A DNA stretch of 11,079 nucleotides. Source: Defluviitaleaceae bacterium (lineage in GTDB: Bacteria > Bacillota > Clostridia > Lachnospirales > UBA5962). The stretch lies in the NCBI GenBank assembly GCA_009787435.1, contig WRFW01000186.1:1-11079 (forward strand), read 5' to 3'. Both the position numbers and the translations under genes were made by a program. Below are positions 1-6,155 of the stretch, in pieces. The stretch's first letter is position 1. Each line of letters starts with the position of its first letter. Under the pieces are notes generated by a model. It saw only the letters and a list, made by a program, of their open reading frames with translations. It was not told the DNA's origin and did not search any database.

Positions 1-336
1 TACCGTATCTTCTTCTATACCGTTTTTATTTATTACAAAATCTATATCGCCAATAGCACCTAACCTGTCTTCTTCTGTTTTAGTGCCGTTGTTTAATAGC
101 TTTATCGTTTTTGAAAAGCTATTTTTAAAAACTTTTTCCCAATCTTCAAAAAAAGAATAAAATTTTGAATTAGTAACGATATAAACTTCTGTGATAGCTT
201 CTATTTTCTCAAGCTGTTCTAAGATATAGTTTAAAATGGGTTTATCTTTTGATATAGGCAAAAGTGCCTTTGGAAAATTTTTAGTTAAAGGATAAAGCCT
301 AGTTGCATAACCTGCACCTAATATTATAGCTTTCAT
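1..336 (-). CDS. Nucleotidyltransferase family protein, N-terminal part (cut by left edge)
   Basis: The visible 112 residues are the N-terminus of a Rossmann-like NTP-transferase. This superfamily joins a nucleoside triphosphate to a phosphorylated sugar or choline to make an activated NDP/CDP precursor, usually for cell-surface polymers. The diagnostic signature is at residues 3-31: IILGAGYATRL, then YPLT and a PKALLPI stretch, which form the nucleotide-binding loop and the conserved lysine. A later segment ending in LGAIGDI (about residues 80-86) resembles the LicC-like/clostridial sugar nucleotidyltransferase group. The substrate cannot be told from this fragment. The ATG lies 3 bases after the stop of the upstream membrane protein gene, and its ribosome binding site sits inside that gene, so the two are probably translationally coupled. 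The family is sure; the substrate is unknown. Confidence 0.88.
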   Translation of the reverse strand, partial: MKAIILGAGYATRLYPLTKNFPKALLPISKDKPILNYILEQLEKIEAITEVYIVTNSKFYSFFEDWEKVFKNSFSKTIKLLNNGTKTEEDRLGAIGDIDFVINKNGIEEDTV

Positions 337-339
337 CTT

Positions 340-1833
340 TTAACCTCCATAGAAATTTTCATTAAGTGTTTCAAAAAAGTCTGCTATTTCAGCAAAAACT
401 TGCCTATCGGCGGCATTGCCAGTTCTTGAAGAAAGAATAGAAAGGCTAAAAGGGCTTTCTGCATATACTATAGAAATTTCATGCATAGCACTTTGAGACC
501 AAGCAGTTTTATTAGCAGCTGTATTTCTAAAATTAACGAAAGAATGGTTGTTACTTAAAAGGTCTTCTCTAAAATAGTTAGAATAATAATAACCTGCTTC
601 TAAAAATGAATAAATTTGCCTTGCAAAGAAACCTGCATTAAAAGCATCTATATGTGAATTAGTTATAGTGCCTATTAAATTTACATTTGCCCCTATATTT
701 TCTATAAAAGCAGCGTAACTCTCAAGCCCATGGTGCCTGCTAAGCATTAAAATGGCTATATTATCGCTATGCTGTATCATAGTTTGTAATAATCTTCTTT
801 GGGTGAGTTCTGCCCCAACTTCGTATAAGTTGCGAATTATACCTGGTCCGCTGTTCCATCTATCGTGTTCGCCAAATGTTACTGTGTCTAATATGCTATT
901 GTAGCCCGCACTTGATTTTTGCCAAATATAAAATCCAAAAGGCAAAGCAGCTAGATTAGAAGCGAAGTAAACTTCGTAAGGATTATGGTGAAACACAAAC
1001 CCAGTTTCAAAGTTTTCAAAATATACTGAGATTGTATCTCCAAATTGAGCCATAAAGTTTGAAGCTTGATAAATAAGAGAATAATAGTCTATATAGTTCC
1101 CATATGACGGGTATTCATAATAATCTTCATAATTTCCATGCACATAATATGATGGGTAAGTTTCATATTTTATAGGATAGCCGTTATAATTTTCTATATT
1201 CTCTAAATTTTCATTTTCAGCTTCTAATACATGTTCGTTATTTTCTTCGTTAGGTAATGCTTCAGAAGTTTGATAATAAGGCTGCTGTTCAAAAAGCCTT
1301 GGAATTAACATTATAAACAAAACACCAACTAAAGAAACCGAAACTATCATAAACAAACGGAAAGAATTACGCTTATTGCTATTGCTAGAAATCGCTTCAC
1401 CGACCGCTGCCAATTCTTGCTCTGCACTGCGTGATTTTTCAGGCAAAGATTTATTTATTTTGCCTGAAGCTGGCGATGGCGTTTTTATTCTACCAGAAAC
1501 AGAAGAAACCTCTTTTTTAGCTAACTCTTTCTTCTTAGTTTTTAGTTTATCTATTTGCTCTTTTTCCGGGTCTTGTTGGTCAACTTGTTCCAATGCCACT
1601 TCAAGAAATTCAGCTTGCTCAAATTTTAAAACAGTCTTTGGCTCATTTGAAGCTTCTGAGGTTTTTTTAGGCTCTTTTTTAGCAAAATTTAAGCTCGGTT
1701 CATGCTCTATTTCCATGTTACAACCAGGGCAAATTTTTTCATCCCCTTTTAGCTTACTGCTACAACTATAACATCGCAAATATACCCTTTTACCAACATT
1801 GTATTTTAAAGCAAATGTCTTTTTTTGTATCAT
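340..1833 (-). CDS. Membrane protein: cytoplasmic zinc ribbon plus extracellular degenerate class A beta-lactamase-like domain
   Basis: A 497-residue protein. In order it has: a zinc ribbon (C21/C24 and C35/C38); a charged, Lys/Glu-rich linker (about 51-152) with no hydrophobic stretch; one membrane helix (about 158-178, preceded by basic residues, so N-terminus inside); an acidic and Tyr-rich linker (about 185-255); and a serine hydrolase domain of the beta-lactamase class A/penicillin-binding fold (about 256-497). Of the class A motifs, the nucleophile region reads S292-N-L-A, so the general-base lysine of SxxK is an alanine. S356-D-N (SDN) is intact, and K442-T-A stands in for KTG. The fold is therefore recognisable but ordinary beta-lactamase or DD-peptidase chemistry is doubtful. 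A peptidoglycan-binding or sensing role is possible but inferred. The start is supported by AGGGAG at about 1842-1847. It follows the cyclophilin gene by 49 bases and is followed within 3 bases by the nucleotidyltransferase, so it may share an operon with both. Confidence 0.82.
   Translation of the reverse strand: MIQKKTFALKYNVGKRVYLRCYSCSSKLKGDEKICPGCNMEIEHEPSLNFAKKEPKKTSEASNEPKTVLKFEQAEFLEVALEQVDQQDPEKEQIDKLKTKKKELAKKEVSSVSGRIKTPSPASGKINKSLPEKSRSAEQELAAVGEAISSNSNKRNSFRLFMIVSVSLVGVLFIMLIPRLFEQQPYYQTSEALPNEENNEHVLEAENENLENIENYNGYPIKYETYPSYYVHGNYEDYYEYPSYGNYIDYYSLIYQASNFMAQFGDTISVYFENFETGFVFHHNPYEVYFASNLAALPFGFYIWQKSSAGYNSILDTVTFGEHDRWNSGPGIIRNLYEVGAELTQRRLLQTMIQHSDNIAILMLSRHHGLESYAAFIENIGANVNLIGTITNSHIDAFNAGFFARQIYSFLEAGYYYSNYFREDLLSNNHSFVNFRNTAANKTAWSQSAMHEISIVYAESPFSLSILSSRTGNAADRQVFAEIADFFETLNENFYGG
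344..348 (-). promoter_or_regulatory. Ribosome binding site of the nucleotidyltransferase, inside the preceding gene
   Basis: Read leftward, GGAGG precedes the ATG at 336 by 7 bases. It forms part of the last codons (Tyr-Gly-Gly) of the membrane protein gene that ends at 340. This fixes the start of the nucleotidyltransferase and suggests coupled translation of the pair. Confidence 0.8.
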
Positions 1834-1882
1834 ATAAATAGCTCCCTAAAAATTGTTTATTTATTAGCAACACAAAGGCAAG

Positions 1883-2398
1883 CTATACTTTTCTAGGCTC
1901 TGGATATTCTACACCATGTGTTTCAACAGTTGCTTTTGAAATTATCTCATCTTCAACTGGTGCATCACCAAAGCTAGTTTCAACTTCTGCTATTTCATCT
2001 ACTATATGCAAACCATCTATAACAGAGCCAAAAGCAGCATATGAACCGTCTAAATGAGGTGAAAATTCATGCATTAAGAAAAACTGGCTGCCTGCAGAGT
2101 TAGGGTCTCCGCTTCTAGCCATAGAAATAATTCCTTTTTCATGGCTAAGCTCATTATCAAAACCATTTTCTGCAAATTCACCCTCTATACCATACCCAGG
2201 TCCCCCTGTTCCATTTCCTTTAGGGCAGCCGCCTTGTATCATAAAGCCTTTTATAACTCTGTGGAATTTAAGCCCATCATAGTGGTCACTTTTAACTAGG
2301 CTTATAAAGTTATTAACTGTGTTTGGTGCAACCTCTGGATAAAGTTCTATTTTTATTTCTCCTCTTTTTGCTATTTCTAATGTTACTATTGGGTTCAT
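1883..2398 (-). CDS. Cyclophilin-type peptidyl-prolyl cis-trans isomerase
   Basis: A 171-residue single-domain cyclophilin that catalyses cis-trans isomerisation of Xaa-Pro bonds during protein folding. There is no signal peptide or membrane segment, so it is probably cytoplasmic. The catalytic FHR motif (F45-H46-R47) is present and followed by GFMIQGG (51-57), whose glutamine is part of the active site. S104-Q-F-F and H115-L-D-G also match the substrate pocket. As in many bacterial cyclophilins, the position of the cyclosporin-binding tryptophan is histidine. Length is normal for bacterial cytoplasmic forms, with a short C-terminal extension ending in EPRKV. AAGGAG at 2408-2413 lies 9 bases upstream of the ATG. 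It lies 26 bases downstream of the RNA methyltransferase gene and is probably cotranscribed with it. The stop codon is TAG. Confidence 0.96.
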   Translation of the reverse strand: MNPIVTLEIAKRGEIKIELYPEVAPNTVNNFISLVKSDHYDGLKFHRVIKGFMIQGGCPKGNGTGGPGYGIEGEFAENGFDNELSHEKGIISMARSGDPNSAGSQFFLMHEFSPHLDGSYAAFGSVIDGLHIVDEIAEVETSFGDAPVEDEIISKATVETHGVEYPEPRKV

Positions 2399-2424
2399 TT
2401 TTTTATTCTCCTTATTTTGGTTTT

Positions 2425-3198
2425 TTAATTTTTTTTGGTTTTTTTAGAATTGGGCATCTTATTATAAAGAGTGCCGCCTATGGCTCTTTGCCTTAAAACT
2501 TCATAAATCATTATTCCAGAGGCGACACCTGCATTTAAAGATTCACTTTTCCCAGCCATAGGAATACTAACTATAGCATTTGCTTCTTTAAAAACTTCTT
2601 CTGAAACACCTGCAGCTTCATTTCCAACAACTATAGCTATATTTTCTTTTAAACTCTCTTCATAATATATTTTTTCAGTGTTTGGACTAGTGCATATTAT
2701 TTTAAAATCTTTTAGTTTTCTAAGCTCTGAAACGATATCACAAGAGAAAATAGGTAAATTAAATATAGCCCCCATAGTAGAGCGTAAAACTTTTGGGTTA
2801 TAAATATTAACGCAATTTTTGCTAAGAAAAATAGCAGAAACCCCAGCACTTTCAGCAGTTCTTATTATAGTTCCCATATTCCCGGGGTCTCTAATACCGT
2901 CTAAAAATAAGTATAAATCACCTAATTTAGGGAATTCATAAATTGGTATTTCACAAAGTGCTAAAATACCTTGCGGGGTTACAGTATTTGAAAGTTTTTT
3001 AAAATTAGCCGCCGATATAATATACACTTTAGATTTACTCTTATAGTGCTCTATATCAAAATTATCTTTCTTAGCTTCATCAATAAAAATGCCGAATATA
3101 TTTATAAACTTAGGAATATCATCAACAAAAGTTTTGCCCTCTGCTATGAAATGTGTCTTTTCTTTTAACAAACCTTTCACGATTTTTAAAACACTCAT
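2425..3198 (-). CDS. SpoU/TrmH-family RNA methyltransferase
   Basis: A SAM-dependent RNA 2'-O-ribose methyltransferase of the SPOUT superfamily, likely modifying rRNA or tRNA; the target nucleotide cannot be inferred. Numbered from the ATG at 3198, an N-terminal substrate-binding subdomain covers about residues 1-85. The knotted catalytic domain then shows all three family motifs: motif 1 DGIRDPGNMGTIIRTAES (about 100-117, with the N-x-G-x-x-x-R core), motif 2 IVVGNEAAGVS (about 189-199) and motif 3 IPMAGKSESLNAGVA (about 212-226, with the SLN core). The frame extends six codons further to a TTG at 3216. I chose the ATG at 3198 because neither start has a Shine-Dalgarno sequence and an extended -10 box ends seven bases before this ATG, so transcription would begin at or next to it. 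It is the first gene of the leftward run. The C-terminal tail is Lys/Asn-rich. Confidence 0.93.
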   Translation of the reverse strand: MSVLKIVKGLLKEKTHFIAEGKTFVDDIPKFINIFGIFIDEAKKDNFDIEHYKSKSKVYIISAANFKKLSNTVTPQGILALCEIPIYEFPKLGDLYLFLDGIRDPGNMGTIIRTAESAGVSAIFLSKNCVNIYNPKVLRSTMGAIFNLPIFSCDIVSELRKLKDFKIICTSPNTEKIYYEESLKENIAIVVGNEAAGVSEEVFKEANAIVSIPMAGKSESLNAGVASGIMIYEVLRQRAIGGTLYNKMPNSKKTKKN

Positions 3199-3204
3199 CT
3201 TAGA

Positions 3205-3213
3205 ATTATAACA
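3205..3213 (-). promoter_or_regulatory. Extended -10 promoter of the leftward gene run
   Basis: Read leftward, TGTTATAAT is a perfect extended -10 element (TGnTATAAT). The -35 region 17-18 bases upstream is poor (TTCTTT or TCTTTA near 3228-3234), as is common for extended -10 promoters. The expected transcription start is about 3198, which is the A of the ATG of the methyltransferase gene, so the transcript would be leaderless or nearly so. Confidence 0.6.
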
Positions 3214-3274
3214 CAACTATCACAAAATAAAGAATCTTGAGAAATAATGTTATAAAATTGTTAGAAAAGGGGCT

Positions 3275-3289
3275 CTGTACAGGAGAAAA
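3275..3289 (+). repeat. Direct repeat copy 1: ribosome-binding-site-like element with no start codon
   Basis: CTGTACAGGAGAAAA occurs here and, with a single T-to-C difference (14 of 15 identical), at 3443-3457, where it contains the ribosome binding site of the ribonuclease gene. In this upstream copy no ATG, GTG or TTG lies at a suitable distance. It could be a relic of a duplicated leader, or both copies could be a protein- or RNA-binding site. The function is unknown. Confidence 0.5.
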
Positions 3290-3327
3290 CAACCTAAAAA
3301 TCGGTTTATCTTTAACACACCTTTATG

Positions 3328-3377
3328 AAAACTTAGAAGCTTTTATAAGTGCTCTACCTTTAAAAGTTCTAAGTTTT
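3328..3377. repeat. Inverted repeat (17-bp arms, one bulged base) upstream of the ribonuclease operon promoter
   Basis: The outer arms AAAACTTAGAA (3328-3338) and TTCTAAGTTTT (3367-3377) are perfectly complementary over 11 bases. After one unpaired G (3339), CTTTTA (3340-3345) pairs with TAAAAG (3361-3366), leaving a 15-base loop. Neither strand has a T-tract after the right arm, so it does not look like a terminator. It lies just upstream of the -35 box of the main promoter, so the transcript from that promoter would not contain it. It may act as an operator at the DNA level, or as a leader hairpin if a promoter further upstream is used. Confidence 0.6.
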
Positions 3378-3388
3378 AAAAAAAACAT

Positions 3389-3417
3389 TTGAAATATTCT
3401 AAAATTTTGTTTATAAT
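3389..3417 (+). promoter_or_regulatory. SigA-type promoter of the rng-mcsA-mcsB-clpC-ylxM operon
   Basis: TTGAAA (3389-3394) and TATAAT (3412-3417) are separated by exactly 17 bases, an almost ideal vegetative promoter. Transcription should start near 3424, giving a leader of about 37 bases before the ribonuclease ATG at 3462. I found no GTCAAA-type CtsR direct repeat and no CIRCE inverted repeat around it. Confidence 0.75.
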
Positions 3418-3442
3418 ATAGATTAGGGACTTTTTGAATGAA

Positions 3443-3457
3443 CTGCACAGGAGAAAA
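3443..3457 (+). promoter_or_regulatory. Direct repeat copy 2, containing the ribosome binding site of the ribonuclease gene
   Basis: CTGCACAGGAGAAAA contains AGGAG (3449-3453), 8 bases before the ATG at 3462, which supports that start. It is the second copy of the element at 3275-3289. Confidence 0.65.
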
Positions 3458-3461
3458 ATAA

Positions 3462-4568
3462 ATGAATTTGGTAGTAGTAAACATTAAAAAAAAATACACT
3501 CAAACTGCACTTTTAAAAAATGGAAAAGCAATAGAAGTTTTGATAGATGATAAAGATAATGTGAGTAAAGTTGGGAATATTTATATGGCAATTGTCCGGG
3601 ATGTGCACCCAAACTTTTGCTTTGTGGACATAGCAGGCGAAACAGGCTTTTTACAAGAGCAAAGCTTCAAAGAAAGAGACCTAGTTTTAGTGCAAGTGAA
3701 AAAAGATAAAACAGAGACTAAAGCTACTTTCGTTTCGCAAACAATTACTTTAGCTGGAAAATACATTGTATTAAGAAAAAATGCAAACTCTGTTACTATT
3801 TCTAAAAAAATTGAAGGTGCAGGGCACAGTGAATTTGCTAAAACTATATGCCCAAAAGGTTATGGAATTGTACTGCGTACGGATTCAGAAAAAGCTTCAG
3901 AAGAAGATATAGCAAAAGAAGTTACCAACTTACATAATAAAATAGAGGAGATGAACAAAGTAGATTCCCCTAGTTTATTATACAGCCCAAATGAGATTAC
4001 TTATTATGAGTCTAGCTTGCGTTCATTTTTACCCGAAGCTGAAAAAATAGTAACTAATAACGATATAGATAAAATTAAAAAAATAACAGAGGGGTATGAG
4101 CTTCTTTTCACAACTTACAGTGAAACTCACGACCTTTTTAATGAATATGAAATAAATAAACAGTTAGATATGCGTGAAAAAGTTTGGCTGAAAAGCGGTG
4201 GTTATATTTTAATAGAGCAAACGAAAGCACTTATAGTTATAGATGTGAACACTGGTAAATCTTTAAGAAAAGATATGTTTCTTCGCACTAATAAAGAAGC
4301 AGCAGCAGAAATTGCATATCAGCTTCGCTTAAGAAATTTAAGCGGTATGATAATGGTAGATTTTATAAATATGTCTTCAAAAGACGATGAAGAAGAGCTT
4401 CTCAAACACTTAATAGAAGAAACGAAAAAAGACAGAATAAAAGTGAATGTTTTAGGAATAACCAATCTAGGCTTAATAGAGCTTACACGTAAAAAAACGC
4501 GTGAAACTCTCAAAACTTCGCTTTATAATATAGCTAATAAAAAGAGCAATGGAAGAGAGGAACTATGA
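3462..4568 (+). CDS. rng: Ribonuclease E/G family endoribonuclease, short form
   Basis: A 368-residue RNase E/G-family enzyme, which cuts single-stranded A/U-rich RNA in mRNA decay and rRNA/tRNA processing, with a preference for 5'-monophosphate ends. Residues 36-115 form the S1 RNA-binding region (GNIYMAIVRDV, FVDIAGETGFL). R139-T140 in GIVLRT match the 5'-sensor pocket. The DNase I-like catalytic core carries the two metal-binding aspartates, D261 in VIDVNTGK and D300 in VDFINM, and the GITNLGLIELTRKK segment (332-345) closes it. The protein ends about 20 residues later. The zinc-link CPxC segment and the small oligomerisation domain of E. coli RNase E/G are missing, so dimer/tetramer assembly may differ. 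It is the first gene of the operon, in the place where ctsR normally stands, and its TGA stop overlaps the mcsA ATG in an ATGA junction, so the two should be translated in coupled fashion. The family is sure; the cellular targets are not known. Confidence 0.93.
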   Translation: MNLVVVNIKKKYTQTALLKNGKAIEVLIDDKDNVSKVGNIYMAIVRDVHPNFCFVDIAGETGFLQEQSFKERDLVLVQVKKDKTETKATFVSQTITLAGKYIVLRKNANSVTISKKIEGAGHSEFAKTICPKGYGIVLRTDSEKASEEDIAKEVTNLHNKIEEMNKVDSPSLLYSPNEITYYESSLRSFLPEAEKIVTNNDIDKIKKITEGYELLFTTYSETHDLFNEYEINKQLDMREKVWLKSGGYILIEQTKALIVIDVNTGKSLRKDMFLRTNKEAAAEIAYQLRLRNLSGMIMVDFINMSSKDDEEELLKHLIEETKKDRIKVNVLGITNLGLIELTRKKTRETLKTSLYNIANKKSNGREEL

Positions 4569-5101
4569 TTTGCGACCACTGTAAAAAATTAAATGCAAGT
4601 GTTACTATAGAAGAAATTTCAGTAGGCAAGAAAACCGAGCTGAACCTTTGCTATAAATGCTCTTTAGAATACAATATGGAAGCTAATGCACCAGCAGTTT
4701 TAAACCATGTGCTCAAACATATGTTTTACGGATTAGATGCTTTAGACCCATCTAAAAAACAACAAAAAGAAGAAACATTAGAATGCAAATGTAAGACTAC
4801 ATCGGCAGAGTTTAGAAAATCTGGAAAATTTGGCTGTGAAAAATGCTATGAAACTTTTGAAAAAGAACTTTTAGATATTTTTAAAAGTATACAAAGAGCA
4901 ACAGAGCACGTAGGAAAAATTCCTCAAACAAATGAAAACTCCATAAAAATAGCTTGGCAAATTAAAAAATTAGAAAAAGAGCAAGCAAAAGCAATCTCTC
5001 TTGAAGAATATGAGCAGGCGGCTATTTTAAGAGATAGAATAAGAGCTTTAAAAAGAGAAAACGAAGAAAACAAAGAGGATACAAATAATGGCATGGTATG
5101 A
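4565..5101 (+). CDS. mcsA: McsA, zinc-binding activator of protein-arginine kinase
   Basis: A 178-residue protein with paired cysteines: C3/C6, C29/C32, C74/C76 and C91/C94. The last pair sits in the family signature SGKFGCEKCYETFEKEL (about 86-102), followed by HVGKIPQ (115-121). The C-terminus has a UVR motif (about 133-164: KKLEKEQAKAISLEEYEQAA, then ILRDRIRALK), a helical hairpin also seen in UvrB/UvrC and ClpC that mediates protein contacts. In Bacillus, McsA binds zinc, activates McsB and helps ClpC assemble. The third cysteine pair is CxC (ECKCK), whereas I recall CPxC in most homologues. The start uses the ATGA overlap with the ribonuclease gene, with GAGAGGA a few bases upstream. The end overlaps mcsB by 14 bases, which indicates tight stoichiometric coupling of activator and kinase. 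Confidence 0.95.
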   Translation: MICDHCKKLNASVTIEEISVGKKTELNLCYKCSLEYNMEANAPAVLNHVLKHMFYGLDALDPSKKQQKEETLECKCKTTSAEFRKSGKFGCEKCYETFEKELLDIFKSIQRATEHVGKIPQTNENSIKIAWQIKKLEKEQAKAISLEEYEQAAILRDRIRALKRENEENKEDTNNGMV

Positions 5102-6107
5102 AAATTTAAAAGATGATTCCCCAATTATTTCTTGCAGGCTTAGGCTTGCAAGAAATTTAAGAAAATACCCTTTTCTTTTCAAATTAGATGAAACACAAGC
5201 TAGAGAAATGATTAAAGATGTTACTAATGCGATAATGGAAAAAACAAATAATTTTGAGTTTATAGATGTTCATAAAAAAACAACTATAGAAAAGCTCACC
5301 TTATTAGATTACCACAAAATAAGCCATGATTTAGTACGAAGCAAACGTCCAAGTGCCTTAATTTCAAGTAAAGATGATTTTATACACGTAATGCTAAACG
5401 AAGAAGACCACATACGTATACAGAGTATATATACTGGAAATAATATTGAAAAAGCTTATGAATTAGCAAATTATACCGATAATTTAATTGAAGAAAGTAT
5501 AGAATATGCTTTTCACGAAACTTACGGCTATTTAACTAGCTGCCCAAGCAACACAGGCACAGGAATGCGTGCTTCTTATATGCTACACCTACCTATGCTA
5601 GATAGCTTAAGAGGGCGAATGGAGCATTTAACACGCTCTTTAGCAAGCCTAGGGATGACTGTGCGAGGGCTTCATGGTGAACACAGCTCATCTGAGGGAA
5701 GCATATTTCAAGTTTCCAACCAAATTACACTAGGCCGCTCAGAAGAAGACCTTTTAAAAAACTTGCAAAAAACAGTTAACCAACTAGTTAAAACCGAGCT
5801 AGAAGAGTTAGAAAAAAGAAAAAATAAAAGTTCCTTTGAAGATAGCGTATATAGAGCTTATGGAACTTTAAAATATGTAAGAGCGATAGATATTAGAGAA
5901 GCTAGAAGCTTGCTTTCTAAAGTGAAAATAGGCATATTAGCAGGCGTTTTAAAAGAAGAGATTAAAACGCCAATATATAATATTATGATGAATGTAGACT
6001 ATGGGGCTTTAAAAGTTAACTATTTAGACCATATAGGAAACTTTGAAAATGCCGAGCATGATGAGATAAACGCATTAAGAGCTTCTTACATTAGAGAGAG
6101 TTTATAA
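5088..6107 (+). CDS. mcsB: McsB, protein-arginine kinase
   Basis: A 339-residue phosphagen-kinase-fold enzyme that transfers phosphate from ATP to arginines of proteins. Phosphoarginine marks unfolded or regulatory proteins for ClpC-ClpP. Motifs: the ATP-binding arginines in CRLRLARN (16-23), NEEDH (104-108), the cysteine loop CPSNTGTGMRAS (152-163), and RGLHGEHS (193-200), whose E198 aligns with the catalytic glutamate of arginine kinases. SNQITLGRS (210-218) follows. The GEHS form looks closer to invertebrate arginine kinase (GEHT) than to the GEGS I recall in Bacillus McsB. At the C-terminus, INALRASYIR (327-336) aligns with the phosphoarginine-binding RDxxRA motif, but R-D is replaced by I-N, so the allosteric loop may be altered. 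The start codon lies inside the end of mcsA, with AGAGGA at 5074-5079 as binding site. The catalytic assignment is secure. Confidence 0.96.
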   Translation: MAWYENLKDDSPIISCRLRLARNLRKYPFLFKLDETQAREMIKDVTNAIMEKTNNFEFIDVHKKTTIEKLTLLDYHKISHDLVRSKRPSALISSKDDFIHVMLNEEDHIRIQSIYTGNNIEKAYELANYTDNLIEESIEYAFHETYGYLTSCPSNTGTGMRASYMLHLPMLDSLRGRMEHLTRSLASLGMTVRGLHGEHSSSEGSIFQVSNQITLGRSEEDLLKNLQKTVNQLVKTELEELEKRKNKSSFEDSVYRAYGTLKYVRAIDIREARSLLSKVKIGILAGVLKEEIKTPIYNIMMNVDYGALKVNYLDHIGNFENAEHDEINALRASYIRESL

Positions 6108-6155
6108 AAATCTAATGTTAAAAAACTTATAAGCTAAAAAAGGAGAAAATAAATT

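Noticed and set aside
1376..1771. Plus-strand open frame of 131 codons inside the zinc-ribbon/serine hydrolase gene
   Set aside because: It is antisense to a gene with clear domains, its translation is low-complexity Ser/Phe-rich, and it has no family motif.
3199..3216. TTG start at 3216 for the RNA methyltransferase
   Set aside because: It would add six residues (MCYNSK), has no ribosome binding site, and would lie upstream of the predicted transcription start.
3246..3258. Second rightward promoter with TGTTATAAA as extended -10
   Set aside because: There is no -35 match at 16-18 bases and the downstream copy-1 element has no gene. It is possible but too weak to annotate.
3328..3377. The inverted repeat as an intrinsic terminator
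   Set aside because: On neither strand is the hairpin followed by a run of T, the stem is almost free of G:C pairs, and no gene ends just before it.
3199..3461. CtsR or CIRCE heat-shock operator upstream of the clpC operon
   Set aside because: I found no GTCAAA direct repeat and no TTAGCACTC/GAGTGCTAA inverted pair in this region by eye.
4538..4568. Programmed -1 frameshift joining the ribonuclease to McsA
   Set aside because: The nearby A-run is only five A after a T and does not form a proper heptameric slippery site. The ATGA overlap explains the junction as coupled translation.
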